Shown: positions 1-8,494 of the stretch, one piece after another
How positions within the stretch are numbered: position 1 is the first letter of the stretch
Layout: each line of letters starts with the position of its first letter
NCBI GenBank assembly: GCA_947502495.1
Contig: CANNAC010000004.1
Location: forward strand, 124,001-188,000
Reading direction: 5' to 3'
DNA: 64,000 bases
Source of the DNA: an uncultured Flavobacteriaceae bacterium
GTDB lineage: Bacteria; Bacteroidota; Bacteroidia; Flavobacteriales; Flavobacteriaceae
The notes under the pieces: model-generated
What the model was told of the DNA's origin: nothing
Seen by the model: the letters and a program-made list of their open reading frames with translations, nothing else
The model's database searches: none
Program-made: the position numbers and the translations under genes

Positions 1-1425
1 ATAACCATGACCGGAAATTGGCAATGGGATACTGTTATTAATAAAGTGCAGTGGTCTAGTAACCTATTTAATATTTTTGAAGTAGATCCTAATGAAGAGT
101 TAAGTTTCGAGACTTACTTTAGTTTTGTGCATCCAGAGGATAAGGAAATGGTTAGCGCGTCTTTTGAAAAATCGATTACCGATAAGAAATTTTATGACCT
201 ACTACATCGTATCAAATCGACTAGTGGTAAAACAAAAACCATTCAGTTACTTGGTGAAGTTATTACAGATAGCGAAGGTGCTGTTATCGAGATCATTGGT
301 ACGTGTCAAGATGTGACAGAACAAAGGATGGCAGAAATCAAGTTTAAAGGGCTATTAGAGTCTGCTCCAGATGCGATGGTCATTGTAAATGATCAGGGAA
401 ATATACAGTTAATTAATAGGCAAGCAGAAAAATTATTTGGTTACTCCTCGGAAGAATTATTGAACGAGCCTGTAGAATTATTGATTCCTATGCGATATAA
501 ACATAAACACACTTCGCATCGTGACTTGTTTTTTAATCTACCCAAAACAAGAAAAATGGGGGAAGGAAGAGAACTGTATGCGCTGACTAAAAAGGGAAAG
601 GAAATACCAATTCAAATAAGTTTAAGTCCGCTTAAAACAGAAGAAGGTCTGCTTGTTTCTGCAGCGATTAGAGATATTACCATTCAGAAAAAAGCAGAAA
701 CAAAAATATTAGAGGCCAATAATAGTTTAGAAATGTTGGCGAATAAACTAACCATTCAAAACGTGCAATTGGCTGATTTTGCACATATAACATCGCATAA
801 CTTACGTGCTCCAGTTAGTAATTTAAATTCGCTATTAGATTTTTATAAAACGGCAGAATCGGAAGAAGAAAGAAATATTTTATTCGATAAATTCGAAATC
901 GTTATACAACATCTTACAGAAACTCTTAACACATTAATTGAAGCCTTAAAAACCAAAGACGCTAATGATGTAGCGATGGAAACACTTGCATTTGATGAAA
1001 TATTAAACAAAACAAAAGAGATTCTCTCTGGTCAAATTTTAAAAACAAAGACCAAAATAACTGCTGATTTCTCAAAAAATCCAAATATTAAATACAATAG
1101 AGTTTATTTAGAAAGTATTTTTCTTAATTTAGTAGGAAATGCTATTAAGTATAAATCGAAAGATAGAGCACCAGAAATTTTTATTTATTCTATACTAGAA
1201 GATGGTGTACAAAAACTCAAATTTAAAGACAATGGTCTAGGTATTAATTTAGAAAGACATGGTCATAAAATATTTGGTTTAAATAAAGTTTTTCATAGGC
1301 ATCCAGATGCTAAAGGCGTCGGTTTGTTTATGACAAAAGTACAAGTGGAAGCCATGGGAGGAAAAATATCTGTAGATAGTGAAGTACATGTAGGTTCGAC
1401 TTTTAATATTAATTTTAATAAATAG
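1..1425 (+). CDS. PAS-domain sensor histidine kinase, 5' end outside window
   Basis: The reading frame is open to base 1, and the first visible residues already lie inside a PAS fold (GNWQWD...), so the true start is probably upstream; the first ATG is at 7. Counting from that ATG, a PAS_3-like domain spans about 1-105, a second PAS domain about 110-230 (SAPDAMVIVND, FGYSSEELL), a dimerisation helix with the phospho-acceptor His in FAHITSHNLRAP near 260, and an HATPase_c domain near 350-472 (NLVGNAIKY, DNGLGI, KGVGLF). There is no membrane segment in the visible part, so it may be a soluble sensor. The response regulator that starts 3 bp downstream is the likely phosphate acceptor. The ligand is unknown. 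Confidence 0.88.
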   Translation: MTMTGNWQWDTVINKVQWSSNLFNIFEVDPNEELSFETYFSFVHPEDKEMVSASFEKSITDKKFYDLLHRIKSTSGKTKTIQLLGEVITDSEGAVIEIIGTCQDVTEQRMAEIKFKGLLESAPDAMVIVNDQGNIQLINRQAEKLFGYSSEELLNEPVELLIPMRYKHKHTSHRDLFFNLPKTRKMGEGRELYALTKKGKEIPIQISLSPLKTEEGLLVSAAIRDITIQKKAETKILEANNSLEMLANKLTIQNVQLADFAHITSHNLRAPVSNLNSLLDFYKTAESEEERNILFDKFEIVIQHLTETLNTLIEALKTKDANDVAMETLAFDEILNKTKEILSGQILKTKTKITADFSKNPNIKYNRVYLESIFLNLVGNAIKYKSKDRAPEIFIYSILEDGVQKLKFKDNGLGINLERHGHKIFGLNKVFHRHPDAKGVGLFMTKVQVEAMGGKISVDSEVHVGSTFNINFNK

Positions 1426-1428
1426 TAA

Positions 1429-1848
1429 ATGAATAAAAGCTTTAATTTTTGCATAGTTGATGACGACGATATATATCAGTTCACCATAAAAAAGACCATA
1501 AAAGCGCTAAATCTAGCACAAAATATATTGGCTTTTTCAGATGGAGAGGAAGCTTTGAATTTTATGATTGAGAATCTTAATAAGGACGAAGAGCTTCCAG
1601 ATGTTATTTTGTTGGATATAAATATGCCAATTATGGATGGGTTTCAGTTTATGGAAGAATACATAAAAATCAAACCGAAATTAGGGAAAAAGATCACTAT
1701 ATATATGGTTTCTTCTTCTGTAGATATGGCCGATTTAGCACGAGCAAAAAGGATAAGTGAAATTTCAGATTATATTATTAAGCCTATTAAAAAAGGCAAA
1801 ATAAAAGCTATTATTGAAAAATTAATTTGGGATAAAAATATGGATTAG
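1429..1848 (+). CDS. single-domain response regulator (CheY-like receiver)
   Basis: A 139-residue receiver domain with no output domain. The acidic pocket is DDDD at 11-14, the phospho-acceptor is Asp63 in VILLDINMP, the conserved Ser/Thr is in MVSSS near 95, and Lys118 sits in YIIKPI. Length equals a bare receiver, so it must act by protein contact, as CheY/Rcp1-type regulators do. It follows the PAS histidine kinase by 3 bp and is surely cotranscribed. The 3' end converges on the next gene with about 20 bp between them. Target unknown. Confidence 0.9.
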   Translation: MNKSFNFCIVDDDDIYQFTIKKTIKALNLAQNILAFSDGEEALNFMIENLNKDEELPDVILLDINMPIMDGFQFMEEYIKIKPKLGKKITIYMVSSSVDMADLARAKRISEISDYIIKPIKKGKIKAIIEKLIWDKNMD

Positions 1849-1869
1849 TATTCCTTATTTAATGCATTG

Positions 1870-3507
1870 TTATTCTTTTCTTTTCAGCAAATAATAATTA
1901 TTTAGCAATCTATCATTGTACTTTCTAGAGTCTTTAGAAACCGTATTTAAATCATAGGTTGTAACTTTTTCAATAGTATATAACGATGTTAAAGTAGCTT
2001 GGTCTTCAGGGCTTATGCCATTAGCCAACATACCAAAAGTGTTTTCTTTAGGGAAATGAAATGTGTTATCACCCTTTTTTATTTCTGGAATCGTACCACC
2101 AAATTGCCAAATCATTTCTGGCGAAACATAATTTAAACCATATACTTTTAATGCATTTGCCGAAGCTTCTTCTTGCAACATAGAAATAGGTTTGTAGTTA
2201 GTACTAGTAAATGCAGTGCTTAAAGGTAATGCTGTTAGTAAAACGGAAGCAAAGAATAATACCGTGTACATAAATACCTGTTGGATATTCTTCTTTTTTA
2301 AATGCATTAAAATTAAAACGCCAAGGCGTACTAAAATAACAGAAGCCAGAATATACCAAAACCAATAACCAGCTAAATTGTCTTTTAAAAACACATAAGC
2401 TAGTATAGGAAAAACGATTCCTATGCAACCAATTAATCCAAAGTTAAAATATACCGGTATGGTTTCTTTCTTGTCTTTAAGATCTTTAAAGCTTCTTATT
2501 AAATACTCGATATAAAATCCAATATTCATTGCCAAAGGAATTAAAACCGGCATCAGGTAGCGCGATTTTTTTTCCGGAATTATTGATAATAAAACAACGG
2601 CAAGTACCGTCCATAGAAAGGAAAACGTATATGCTTTTTTATTGCTTACTCTATTTTTTAAATATGGATATAATAAGCTAATTAGTGCAGGAATAGTCCA
2701 TAATCCGCTTTGTGTAAAAAAGCTCCAATAGTAATAAAAAGGTCTCACGTTATAGCTAGACCAATTCCCAGTTTCTTTGGTGGTAATGGCTTCAAAAGTT
2801 GTGGGGTCTTGCAGTCTAACATATAAAAACCACCAACATCCAATTAGAAAAGTAAGTAGTGTAATACTAAAATAGGAAAAGGCTTTCGCTTTAAAATTAC
2901 GGTATTTAAAGGTGAAACCATAAGCAATTAAAAACGGGAAAAGTACTGCGTACATAGAAACAGGACCTTTGCACATAAAGGATAGACCAATAAATAGTCC
3001 GGATAAAAGTGTGTGTTTCCAATAGTTATTTTCGGCTTTAAAAAGTTGAAATAAATAGAAAATGCCAATAAGCATAAAGCCATGTGTGAAAATATCCCAA
3101 GGTGCTTCAATAATAATTCCTATTACATAGAAAGAGCTAATAACAATTAGTGCATTAATTAAACTATGGGTATTGTTCTTAAGTATTAATTGAGAGAGCT
3201 TATACATAAAGCTACCAATAAGCATCACCATAAGTACAGCAGGTAAACGCAGACCAAAAACACTTTTTATTCCGAAAATAAAACTAGAAATAGCAGCTAG
3301 CCAAGTTGGTAATGGTGGCTTTTCGTATCGTGCTTCGCCATTCATTGTGGTTAAGAGCCAATGGTTATCCTGAACCATTTCACGAGCAGTAATAAAATTT
3401 CGTGCCTCCATGATAGAAACAGGGATAATTTCTAAATTTGGTAAAAGCATAAAAGCTACCAAAATACAAATGCTAATTACTGGGTATTTCTCAAGGGTTT
3501 TTAACAT
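1870..3507 (-). CDS. GT39/ArnT-like membrane glycosyltransferase
   Basis: 545 residues with about a dozen hydrophobic segments. The N-terminal part carries the GT-C pattern of the ArnT/PMT family: a first TM helix, then EARNFITAREMVQDNHWL and the loop EARYEKPPLPTWL near 35-70, where the acidic residues and K-P-P are typical of lipid-linked sugar transferases. Such enzymes move a sugar from a polyprenyl phosphate to lipid A or another acceptor on the periplasmic side. It overlaps the upstream LAB_N gene by 17 bp, and an ArnC/DPM-like transferase lies just beyond, so the three probably make and transfer one polyprenyl-linked sugar. The sugar and acceptor cannot be told from sequence. Confidence 0.82.
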   Translation of the reverse strand: MLKTLEKYPVISICILVAFMLLPNLEIIPVSIMEARNFITAREMVQDNHWLLTTMNGEARYEKPPLPTWLAAISSFIFGIKSVFGLRLPAVLMVMLIGSFMYKLSQLILKNNTHSLINALIVISSFYVIGIIIEAPWDIFTHGFMLIGIFYLFQLFKAENNYWKHTLLSGLFIGLSFMCKGPVSMYAVLFPFLIAYGFTFKYRNFKAKAFSYFSITLLTFLIGCWWFLYVRLQDPTTFEAITTKETGNWSSYNVRPFYYYWSFFTQSGLWTIPALISLLYPYLKNRVSNKKAYTFSFLWTVLAVVLLSIIPEKKSRYLMPVLIPLAMNIGFYIEYLIRSFKDLKDKKETIPVYFNFGLIGCIGIVFPILAYVFLKDNLAGYWFWYILASVILVRLGVLILMHLKKKNIQQVFMYTVLFFASVLLTALPLSTAFTSTNYKPISMLQEEASANALKVYGLNYVSPEMIWQFGGTIPEIKKGDNTFHFPKENTFGMLANGISPEDQATLTSLYTIEKVTTYDLNTVSKDSRKYNDRLLNNYYLLKRKE

Positions 3508-4123
3508 GACTTTTTTTTATTAGCATTAAATTTCGACTATAAATAACGGCACCAAAAAGCTGCCCTATAAATAAAACGGGATCTTTTCTAATAATGGCAT
3601 AGGTTAAAATTAAGGTGGAACCTATTAGGCTTAAAAGCCAAAAACCAAAAGGTAAAGAAGATTCTTTTTGTTTTTCAGAATACAGCCATTGAAACACAAA
3701 ACGTAGCGTGAATACTACTTGTGAAACAATACCTAATACCAATAACCAAAATGGAATCGCTTCGTTTTTAAACAAACGCTCTACATCAATCGTGTTATTA
3801 TTAAAATAAAAGATAGAAATAAAAACAGGGACTAAAAGTAGGAACCAACGCATTGCTTTTGGGAATTTCTCCCATTGCTTTTGCAATTGTAAGTTTCGTA
3901 TGTAAATAAAATAGGTGAGTCCTTGACCTAGCATAATAGCAAAATCATCCCGTAAATAACCATAGATAAATAATAGAAAGGAAGCGAATAAGCTTAGTGT
4001 CCAGAAAAGTGTAGGTGTGGTAACTTTTTTTTGTTTTTCGCTAGTAATCCACTGTATAATTAATCTAGAAGAGAATAATAGTTGCGCTGCAAACCCAATG
4101 CTATATATTATCCATGTACTCAT
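3491..4123 (-). CDS. tandem lipid A biosynthesis N-terminal (LAB_N) domain membrane protein
   Basis: 210 residues, six or more hydrophobic helices, made of two copies of a roughly 75-residue module: residues about 5-80 (FSSRLIIQWITSEKQKK ... LGQGLTYFIYIRNL) and about 125-205 (FTLRFVFQWLYSEKQKE ... IGQLFGAVIYSRNL). The R-x-x-x-Q-W-x-x-SEKQK and GQ-x-x-x-x-x-IY-x-RNL motifs define LAB_N. Single LAB_N domains occur with lipid A or ArnT-type genes and are thought to be small membrane partners; here the duplication is internal. Its end overlaps the ArnT-like gene by 17 bp, so translation is probably coupled. Confidence 0.85.
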   Translation of the reverse strand: MSTWIIYSIGFAAQLLFSSRLIIQWITSEKQKKVTTPTLFWTLSLFASFLLFIYGYLRDDFAIMLGQGLTYFIYIRNLQLQKQWEKFPKAMRWFLLLVPVFISIFYFNNNTIDVERLFKNEAIPFWLLVLGIVSQVVFTLRFVFQWLYSEKQKESSLPFGFWLLSLIGSTLILTYAIIRKDPVLFIGQLFGAVIYSRNLMLIKKSHVKNP

Positions 4124-4284
4124 TATACCAATTTAATTATAAAATGTTGTGTCAAAATCGTAGGTATTTTTAAATTTAAAAACGCCGTGACTAAATTGCA
4201 TAGCATCGTTACGGAATTTATGAACAAGGTATTTAAATTTAAATAGAACAAGATGACATGCTATGTTTTATGGTTAAATAGGTA

Positions 4285-4998
4285 TTAACTTTGTTTTGCT
4301 ACTTTATAATTAATGTATTTTTTCTTCATCCATAAGTACGCAAAGCAATCCATAAGCGGACCAACTAATCGATTCCATACACCAAAGTTTGCCTGGCCAG
4401 CAATTCTAGGAAAGTGTTGCACAGGGATTTGAATTATTTTACCATCTTGTAATAAAATCATAGCAGGTAAAAAACGGTGTAGCCCTTTAAACATAGGAAT
4501 GCGTTTTGCATATTCTGTTTTTATAACTTTTAACGGACAACCAGTATCGTCCATGCCGTCATGCGTAAAACTTCTTCTAATACCGTTAGCGATGGTAGAA
4601 GACATGTTTTTTACAAAACTATCTTTTCTGTTTTCGCGCACACCAGTTACTAAATCATAAGGACCAATATGTTCTAAAAGTAAATTAAAATCTTCTGGAG
4701 AAGTTTGTAAATCGCTATCTATATAACCAACTAGTTCGGTTTCGGTATAATCAAAACCAGCCTTAATTGCAGCGCTTAATCCTCTGTTTTCCTTAAATGA
4801 AATAAAAGAAAATTCTGGATTCCGATTACAAATAGTTTCAATCAACTCTTGGCTTTTGTCCTTAGAACCATCATTTACAAAAAGTATTTTTGTTGCTTTT
4901 GTTGCTATTTTAGTATATGCAAGTAGTTCTTTTTCTACACGAAATAGATTATCTTCTTCATTATAAACAGGAACAATAATGGTAAATTGGTAATTCAT
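4285..4998 (-). CDS. GT2 polyprenyl-phosphate glycosyltransferase (ArnC/DPM1-like)
   Basis: The open frame extends to 5106, but the family starts at MNYQFTIIVPVYNEEDN, so I place the ATG at 4998 (237 residues). The GT-A fold shows IIVPVYNEEDN, FVNDGSKDKS, the metal-binding DSDLQ near 100, and DTGCPLKV with a FKGLHRF/P segment as in dolichol- and undecaprenyl-phosphate sugar transferases. Unlike ArnC there are no two C-terminal TM helices, which makes it closer to short soluble DPM1-type enzymes. It probably loads a sugar onto undecaprenyl phosphate for the ArnT-like enzyme encoded downstream on the same strand. Confidence 0.85.
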   Translation of the reverse strand: MNYQFTIIVPVYNEEDNLFRVEKELLAYTKIATKATKILFVNDGSKDKSQELIETICNRNPEFSFISFKENRGLSAAIKAGFDYTETELVGYIDSDLQTSPEDFNLLLEHIGPYDLVTGVRENRKDSFVKNMSSTIANGIRRSFTHDGMDDTGCPLKVIKTEYAKRIPMFKGLHRFLPAMILLQDGKIIQIPVQHFPRIAGQANFGVWNRLVGPLMDCFAYLWMKKKYINYKVAKQS

Positions 4999-5183
4999 AC
5001 AAACTAAGGTTGATATTGCAAATGTATTCTTTTTTTGCCAATGGAAATTCTTTGTAAAAAAAAATATGTTTCTTTGTAGTATAATACTTTTATAGGTAAC
5101 ATCCATATCTAAAACTTGACACGTAAGAAAAAAGATAAAATGGATGCTGCATGTGACTTTAGAAAAATAATAGATATAAACAC

Positions 5184-6125
5184 ATGAAAATTTTAATAAC
5201 TGGAGCTTCAGGCTTTATTGGCTCGCATACGGCAGAACGTTTAAAAGACTTAGGTCATGAAGTTATAGGTGTAGATAATTTTTCGCCTTATTATAGTTTA
5301 GAGCTAAAAAGGCTAAATGAAAAAGCGCTTGCAGCTAAAGGTATTACTATCATAAATAAAGATTTACGGGACACCGATTTAGCGGAATTTTTACCAAAAG
5401 ACATCCACTATATTTTTCATTACGCGGCACAACCAGGAATATCTAAAACATCAACGTTTGAAGATTATTTTAGTAATAATATTATTGCTACAAAAAATCT
5501 GATTGATTATGCACTTACCTTAAATAATTTAGAATTATTTGTAAATATTGGAACTTCTTCTATCTACGGATTAGAAGCTACTTTTCCAGAATCTGTTGCT
5601 GTAAAACCAGCTTCGCATTATGGTGTTACTAAATTAGCTGCAGAGCAATTAGTACTTCAAAAAAGTAGAGAGAATATTTTTAAATCTTGTTCTTTGCGTT
5701 TGTATTCTGTAATAGGACCGCGTGAAAGACCAGAGAAAATGTACACCAAACTTATTGCTTGTGCGTATAATGATGGTGCTTTCCCTTTGTACGAAGGTAG
5801 TGGAAGTCACTTGCGTAGCTTCACTTATGTTGGAGATATTGTAGATGGTGTGGTTAGTGTTATTACGAATGAAGAAAAAGTAAATGGCGAAATTATTAAT
5901 CTTGGTACCGAAGTCGAACATACTACGCAAGATGGTATTGAAGCTGTTGAAAAAGTAATTGGTAGGTCTATTAAAATAGATCACGTAGATGCTAGAGCTG
6001 GAGATCAATTGCGTACCAAAGCAAATATTGATAAGGCTAGAGAATTATTAAATTACAATCCGAAAACAACCTTATTAGAGGGTGTAGAGGCACAGGTGAA
6101 TTGGTATAAAGCTAATTTTTTATAG
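5184..6125 (+). CDS. NAD-dependent UDP-sugar epimerase (UDP-glucuronate 4-epimerase-like)
   Basis: 313-residue extended short-chain dehydrogenase. The Rossmann motif TGASGFIGS is at 6-14, HYAAQPG near 93, the catalytic Ser lies in GTSSIYG and the Tyr/Lys pair is in HYGVTKLA near 153-157. The segment VDNFSPYYSLELKRLN resembles UDP-glucuronate 4-epimerases more than GalE. It is divergent from the ArnC-like gene across about 185 bp and ends just before a strong terminator, so it is monocistronic. The exact substrate is inferred only. Confidence 0.82.
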   Translation: MKILITGASGFIGSHTAERLKDLGHEVIGVDNFSPYYSLELKRLNEKALAAKGITIINKDLRDTDLAEFLPKDIHYIFHYAAQPGISKTSTFEDYFSNNIIATKNLIDYALTLNNLELFVNIGTSSIYGLEATFPESVAVKPASHYGVTKLAAEQLVLQKSRENIFKSCSLRLYSVIGPRERPEKMYTKLIACAYNDGAFPLYEGSGSHLRSFTYVGDIVDGVVSVITNEEKVNGEIINLGTEVEHTTQDGIEAVEKVIGRSIKIDHVDARAGDQLRTKANIDKARELLNYNPKTTLLEGVEAQVNWYKANFL

Positions 6126-6190
6126 TCGTTTACTTTCTGAAAAAAGCGAAGAATCTCCTTAAGATTTCTATCGGATAAAATATATAATAA

Positions 6191-6220
6191 AAAAAGCACC
6201 GTTTTAATACGGTGCTTTTT
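6191..6220. terminator. bidirectional rho-independent terminator
   Basis: An 11-bp perfect stem (AAAAAGCACCG / CGGTGCTTTTT) with an 8-nt loop, A-run on one side and T-run on the other. It lies between the convergent epimerase and kinase genes and can serve both. Confidence 0.88.
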
Positions 6221-6246
6221 TTTGTATGTAAAGGAAGGTTTTATAC

Positions 6247-7242
6247 CTAATCTACTGTGTTATTACTAGTATTCATTATCAAAAGATAAGCCAATTCCAG
6301 TAGGCTTTCTTTTTCTTTTAACGATAAGGTAATTGGTAGTTGGGCTAAACCAATTAGTCGGCGCATGATTTCTATACCAGTTATTTGGGATAAAAGTTCG
6401 GAATCTTTAGTATTCGGATAATTTTTTTCAATAATAGAAAGAGCTGTTTTGTTTTGTGCTATTAAAATGGCATGTGCAGCAAGAACACCAAGATCAAATT
6501 CTGGGAAACCTAAAAAGCTAAATTCCGGATCAATAATATACACCTGTTCCTTTTTGGTCATCCAACTTCCAGGATAAAAGTCGCCATGTATTAAAGTGGT
6601 TCCTTCGGATAGATATTTACTTCCTATCTCCTTAATTTTTGCTTTTAGTACGATGTCTTTTTTGTAAGCCGTAGAAAGGTTTTCTAATCCGGGTTGTATT
6701 TGATTTAAAGAAAAACCATTGTTTTCCATAAATGGAAGTTCAAAAATATGTTGGTAATTCAATAGACGTAAATCGGTGTTTTTTGGATAATCTTTCGGTG
6801 CCTTTGCACTATGAATATTAGCAACAATTTGAACCAGTAATTCCAACTGCTTTGTTTCCAATGTGCCCGTATTATACAAATACGTCATGTCTTCACATGC
6901 GCCTAAATCTTCAAGAATTAGTAAATGATTCTCCGAATTATATTTTAAAATCTTAGGAAAGTGTTTATTCAATAACGCATTGCTAGCGATCGTTTTATAA
7001 AATTGATATTCCACAGCAATACGTGCAATAGGTGCTTCAATATCTTTATATTTTTGAACAAACGGTCTAGATTGTTTTAAAATAAAAGAACGTAAATTAG
7101 TAGTAACTCGTAAAACTACATTCATATTCCCTTCACCAGGTTTGCTTACTTTGGTAATGTGTTCTTCTGTAATATTCAAAAAGCCGATCTTTTGTAAAAG
7201 GGCTTTAATTTCTGCTATCGGAGTTTGTTGATCAATAAACAT
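6247..7242 (-). CDS. APH-family small-molecule kinase, methylthioribose-kinase-like
   Basis: 331 residues with the aminoglycoside phosphotransferase/choline kinase fold. An N-terminal GEGNMNVVLRV segment near 36-46 takes the place of the nucleotide loop, and Lys56 in SFILKQSRPF is the likely ATP-contacting Lys. The catalytic loop is IHGDFYPGSWM (His219-Asp221) and the metal site is IDPEFSFLG (Asp238). The GEGN-N and DPEF forms resemble 5-methylthioribose kinase (MtnK) more than antibiotic kinases. It sits 12 bp downstream of a nucleoside hydrolase in the same operon, which suggests phosphorylation of a ribose-type sugar freed from nucleosides; that link is inference. Confidence 0.75.
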   Translation of the reverse strand: MFIDQQTPIAEIKALLQKIGFLNITEEHITKVSKPGEGNMNVVLRVTTNLRSFILKQSRPFVQKYKDIEAPIARIAVEYQFYKTIASNALLNKHFPKILKYNSENHLLILEDLGACEDMTYLYNTGTLETKQLELLVQIVANIHSAKAPKDYPKNTDLRLLNYQHIFELPFMENNGFSLNQIQPGLENLSTAYKKDIVLKAKIKEIGSKYLSEGTTLIHGDFYPGSWMTKKEQVYIIDPEFSFLGFPEFDLGVLAAHAILIAQNKTALSIIEKNYPNTKDSELLSQITGIEIMRRLIGLAQLPITLSLKEKESLLELAYLLIMNTSNNTVD

Positions 7243-7254
7243 AAAGGTATTCGA

Positions 7255-8217
7255 TTATAAATTTTTTAAAGCGTTCCAGAAATTAGCTTTCATTGTAGGA
7301 ACGTCTATTTGGGTATGTATGCCAATGCTACGTTGTGTGTTTTCCGGAGGCGTTGTAAATTGTTTGACGGTAGACAATTCTGGGTATGCCAAAGCTTCAA
7401 TAATAGCAACATCCCACATCACCCATTTTTTCTTTTCAGGATCTTCTTTCGTCCACCAACGATCATAGGTTTCCCATCTGTTTATTAAATAACTGGCAAT
7501 CCCTTTTTTATTTTTTAAATGGTTATCTACTTCTTGTTTTGTGAAAGTTAAATGCTGACTAGTGGTCGCTGTCATTACGTCTAGATCTAGTGTTTTAGTG
7601 TTGAGCAAAACTTCTACAGCAATAGGATCATTCCCAGAGTTGAATTCTTTTTTATTATACACATTTGTTTCTGGTGTATGCCAAAAACCAAGATAATGTA
7701 CTTTTAGTTTCGGAATTATGGAAGGATCTTCTAAAATAGCGGAAGCTACATTTGTCGTGGAACCTAAAATAACGACATGCAATTTTTGATGCTCTTTCAT
7801 TTGATGGGCTGTTTCAATGATAAAGCGAGAAGCTTCGGAAGGAGCAGGTTTTCCATATTCCTTTAAAGGCGTATTACTTCCCAACGGAAGTGCAATTCCT
7901 TTCACATCCATTAATCGTATAATTTCTTCATTAATGATTTGGCTTTCCATAACCGTGTTTTCTGAAGCTAACGGTGACGTATGAAACTGAGCAGAACTAA
8001 TTGCGTGTAGATTAAATTTAGGCTGTAAAATAGCGCTTACAATAGCATATAAATCATCTACTTCATTTGCGGTATCTGCATCGATAATTACATCTATGTT
8101 TTTGACGGTATCTTGTGCTTTTACATTTAAGAAACAAAAAAGTAGAAGTCCGTTAAAGAAGTAAAAAATGATTTTTTTAGCGGAATTATTTAAGAGTGCG
8201 TTTTTTAATAATGTCAT
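7255..8217 (-). CDS. secreted inosine/uridine-preferring nucleoside hydrolase family protein
   Basis: 320 residues. An N-terminal hydrophobic stretch (about 15-33) ending in NVKAQ looks like a signal peptide, so it is probably periplasmic. The mature start IDVIIDADTANEVDD at 42-55 is the calcium-binding Asp cluster of nucleoside hydrolases (usual form DTDxGxDD), and later segments LHVVILGSTTNVASAI and GNDPIAVEVL match the family. It should cleave the N-glycosidic bond of ribonucleosides. It is first in a two-gene operon with the MtnK-like kinase. Substrate range cannot be read from the sequence. Confidence 0.85.
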   Translation of the reverse strand: MTLLKNALLNNSAKKIIFYFFNGLLLFCFLNVKAQDTVKNIDVIIDADTANEVDDLYAIVSAILQPKFNLHAISSAQFHTSPLASENTVMESQIINEEIIRLMDVKGIALPLGSNTPLKEYGKPAPSEASRFIIETAHQMKEHQKLHVVILGSTTNVASAILEDPSIIPKLKVHYLGFWHTPETNVYNKKEFNSGNDPIAVEVLLNTKTLDLDVMTATTSQHLTFTKQEVDNHLKNKKGIASYLINRWETYDRWWTKEDPEKKKWVMWDVAIIEALAYPELSTVKQFTTPPENTQRSIGIHTQIDVPTMKANFWNALKNL

Positions 8218-8408
8218 TATTATATTTTTATCTCCTTTCTTTTAAAAAGGATTTTTTTGATGGCCTTTTATAGAATTGGTATGCTTAAAATACAGTTGTT
8301 TTTTCCATTTTAATATCTGAAAAAAAAAGTATAGCAAAAGGCATGCTGTGTATGAGTCGGAAAATCTTTGTTTTATTACTAATTTTGAAATAAAAATATA
8401 GAAAAACA

Positions 8409-8436
8409 AAAAGCACCGTTTTATGGCAGTGCTTTT
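8409..8436 (-). terminator. hairpin terminator downstream of meaB
   Basis: Stem AAAAGCAC / GTGCTTTT with a 12-nt loop. It lies between the stop of meaB (minus strand, ends 8495) and the nucleoside hydrolase start, and the T-run read on the minus strand fits termination of meaB. Confidence 0.6.
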
Positions 8437-8494
8437 ATAATGATTAGTTTTATGTGTTATAGGAGGTAATATGAAAAAATAACAAAGTCAAATA

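Noticed and set aside
4999-5106. 36-residue N-terminal extension of the ArnC-like glycosyltransferase
   Set aside because: The family begins at MNYQFTIIVPVYNEE; the extension is basic and aromatic with no counterpart I know.
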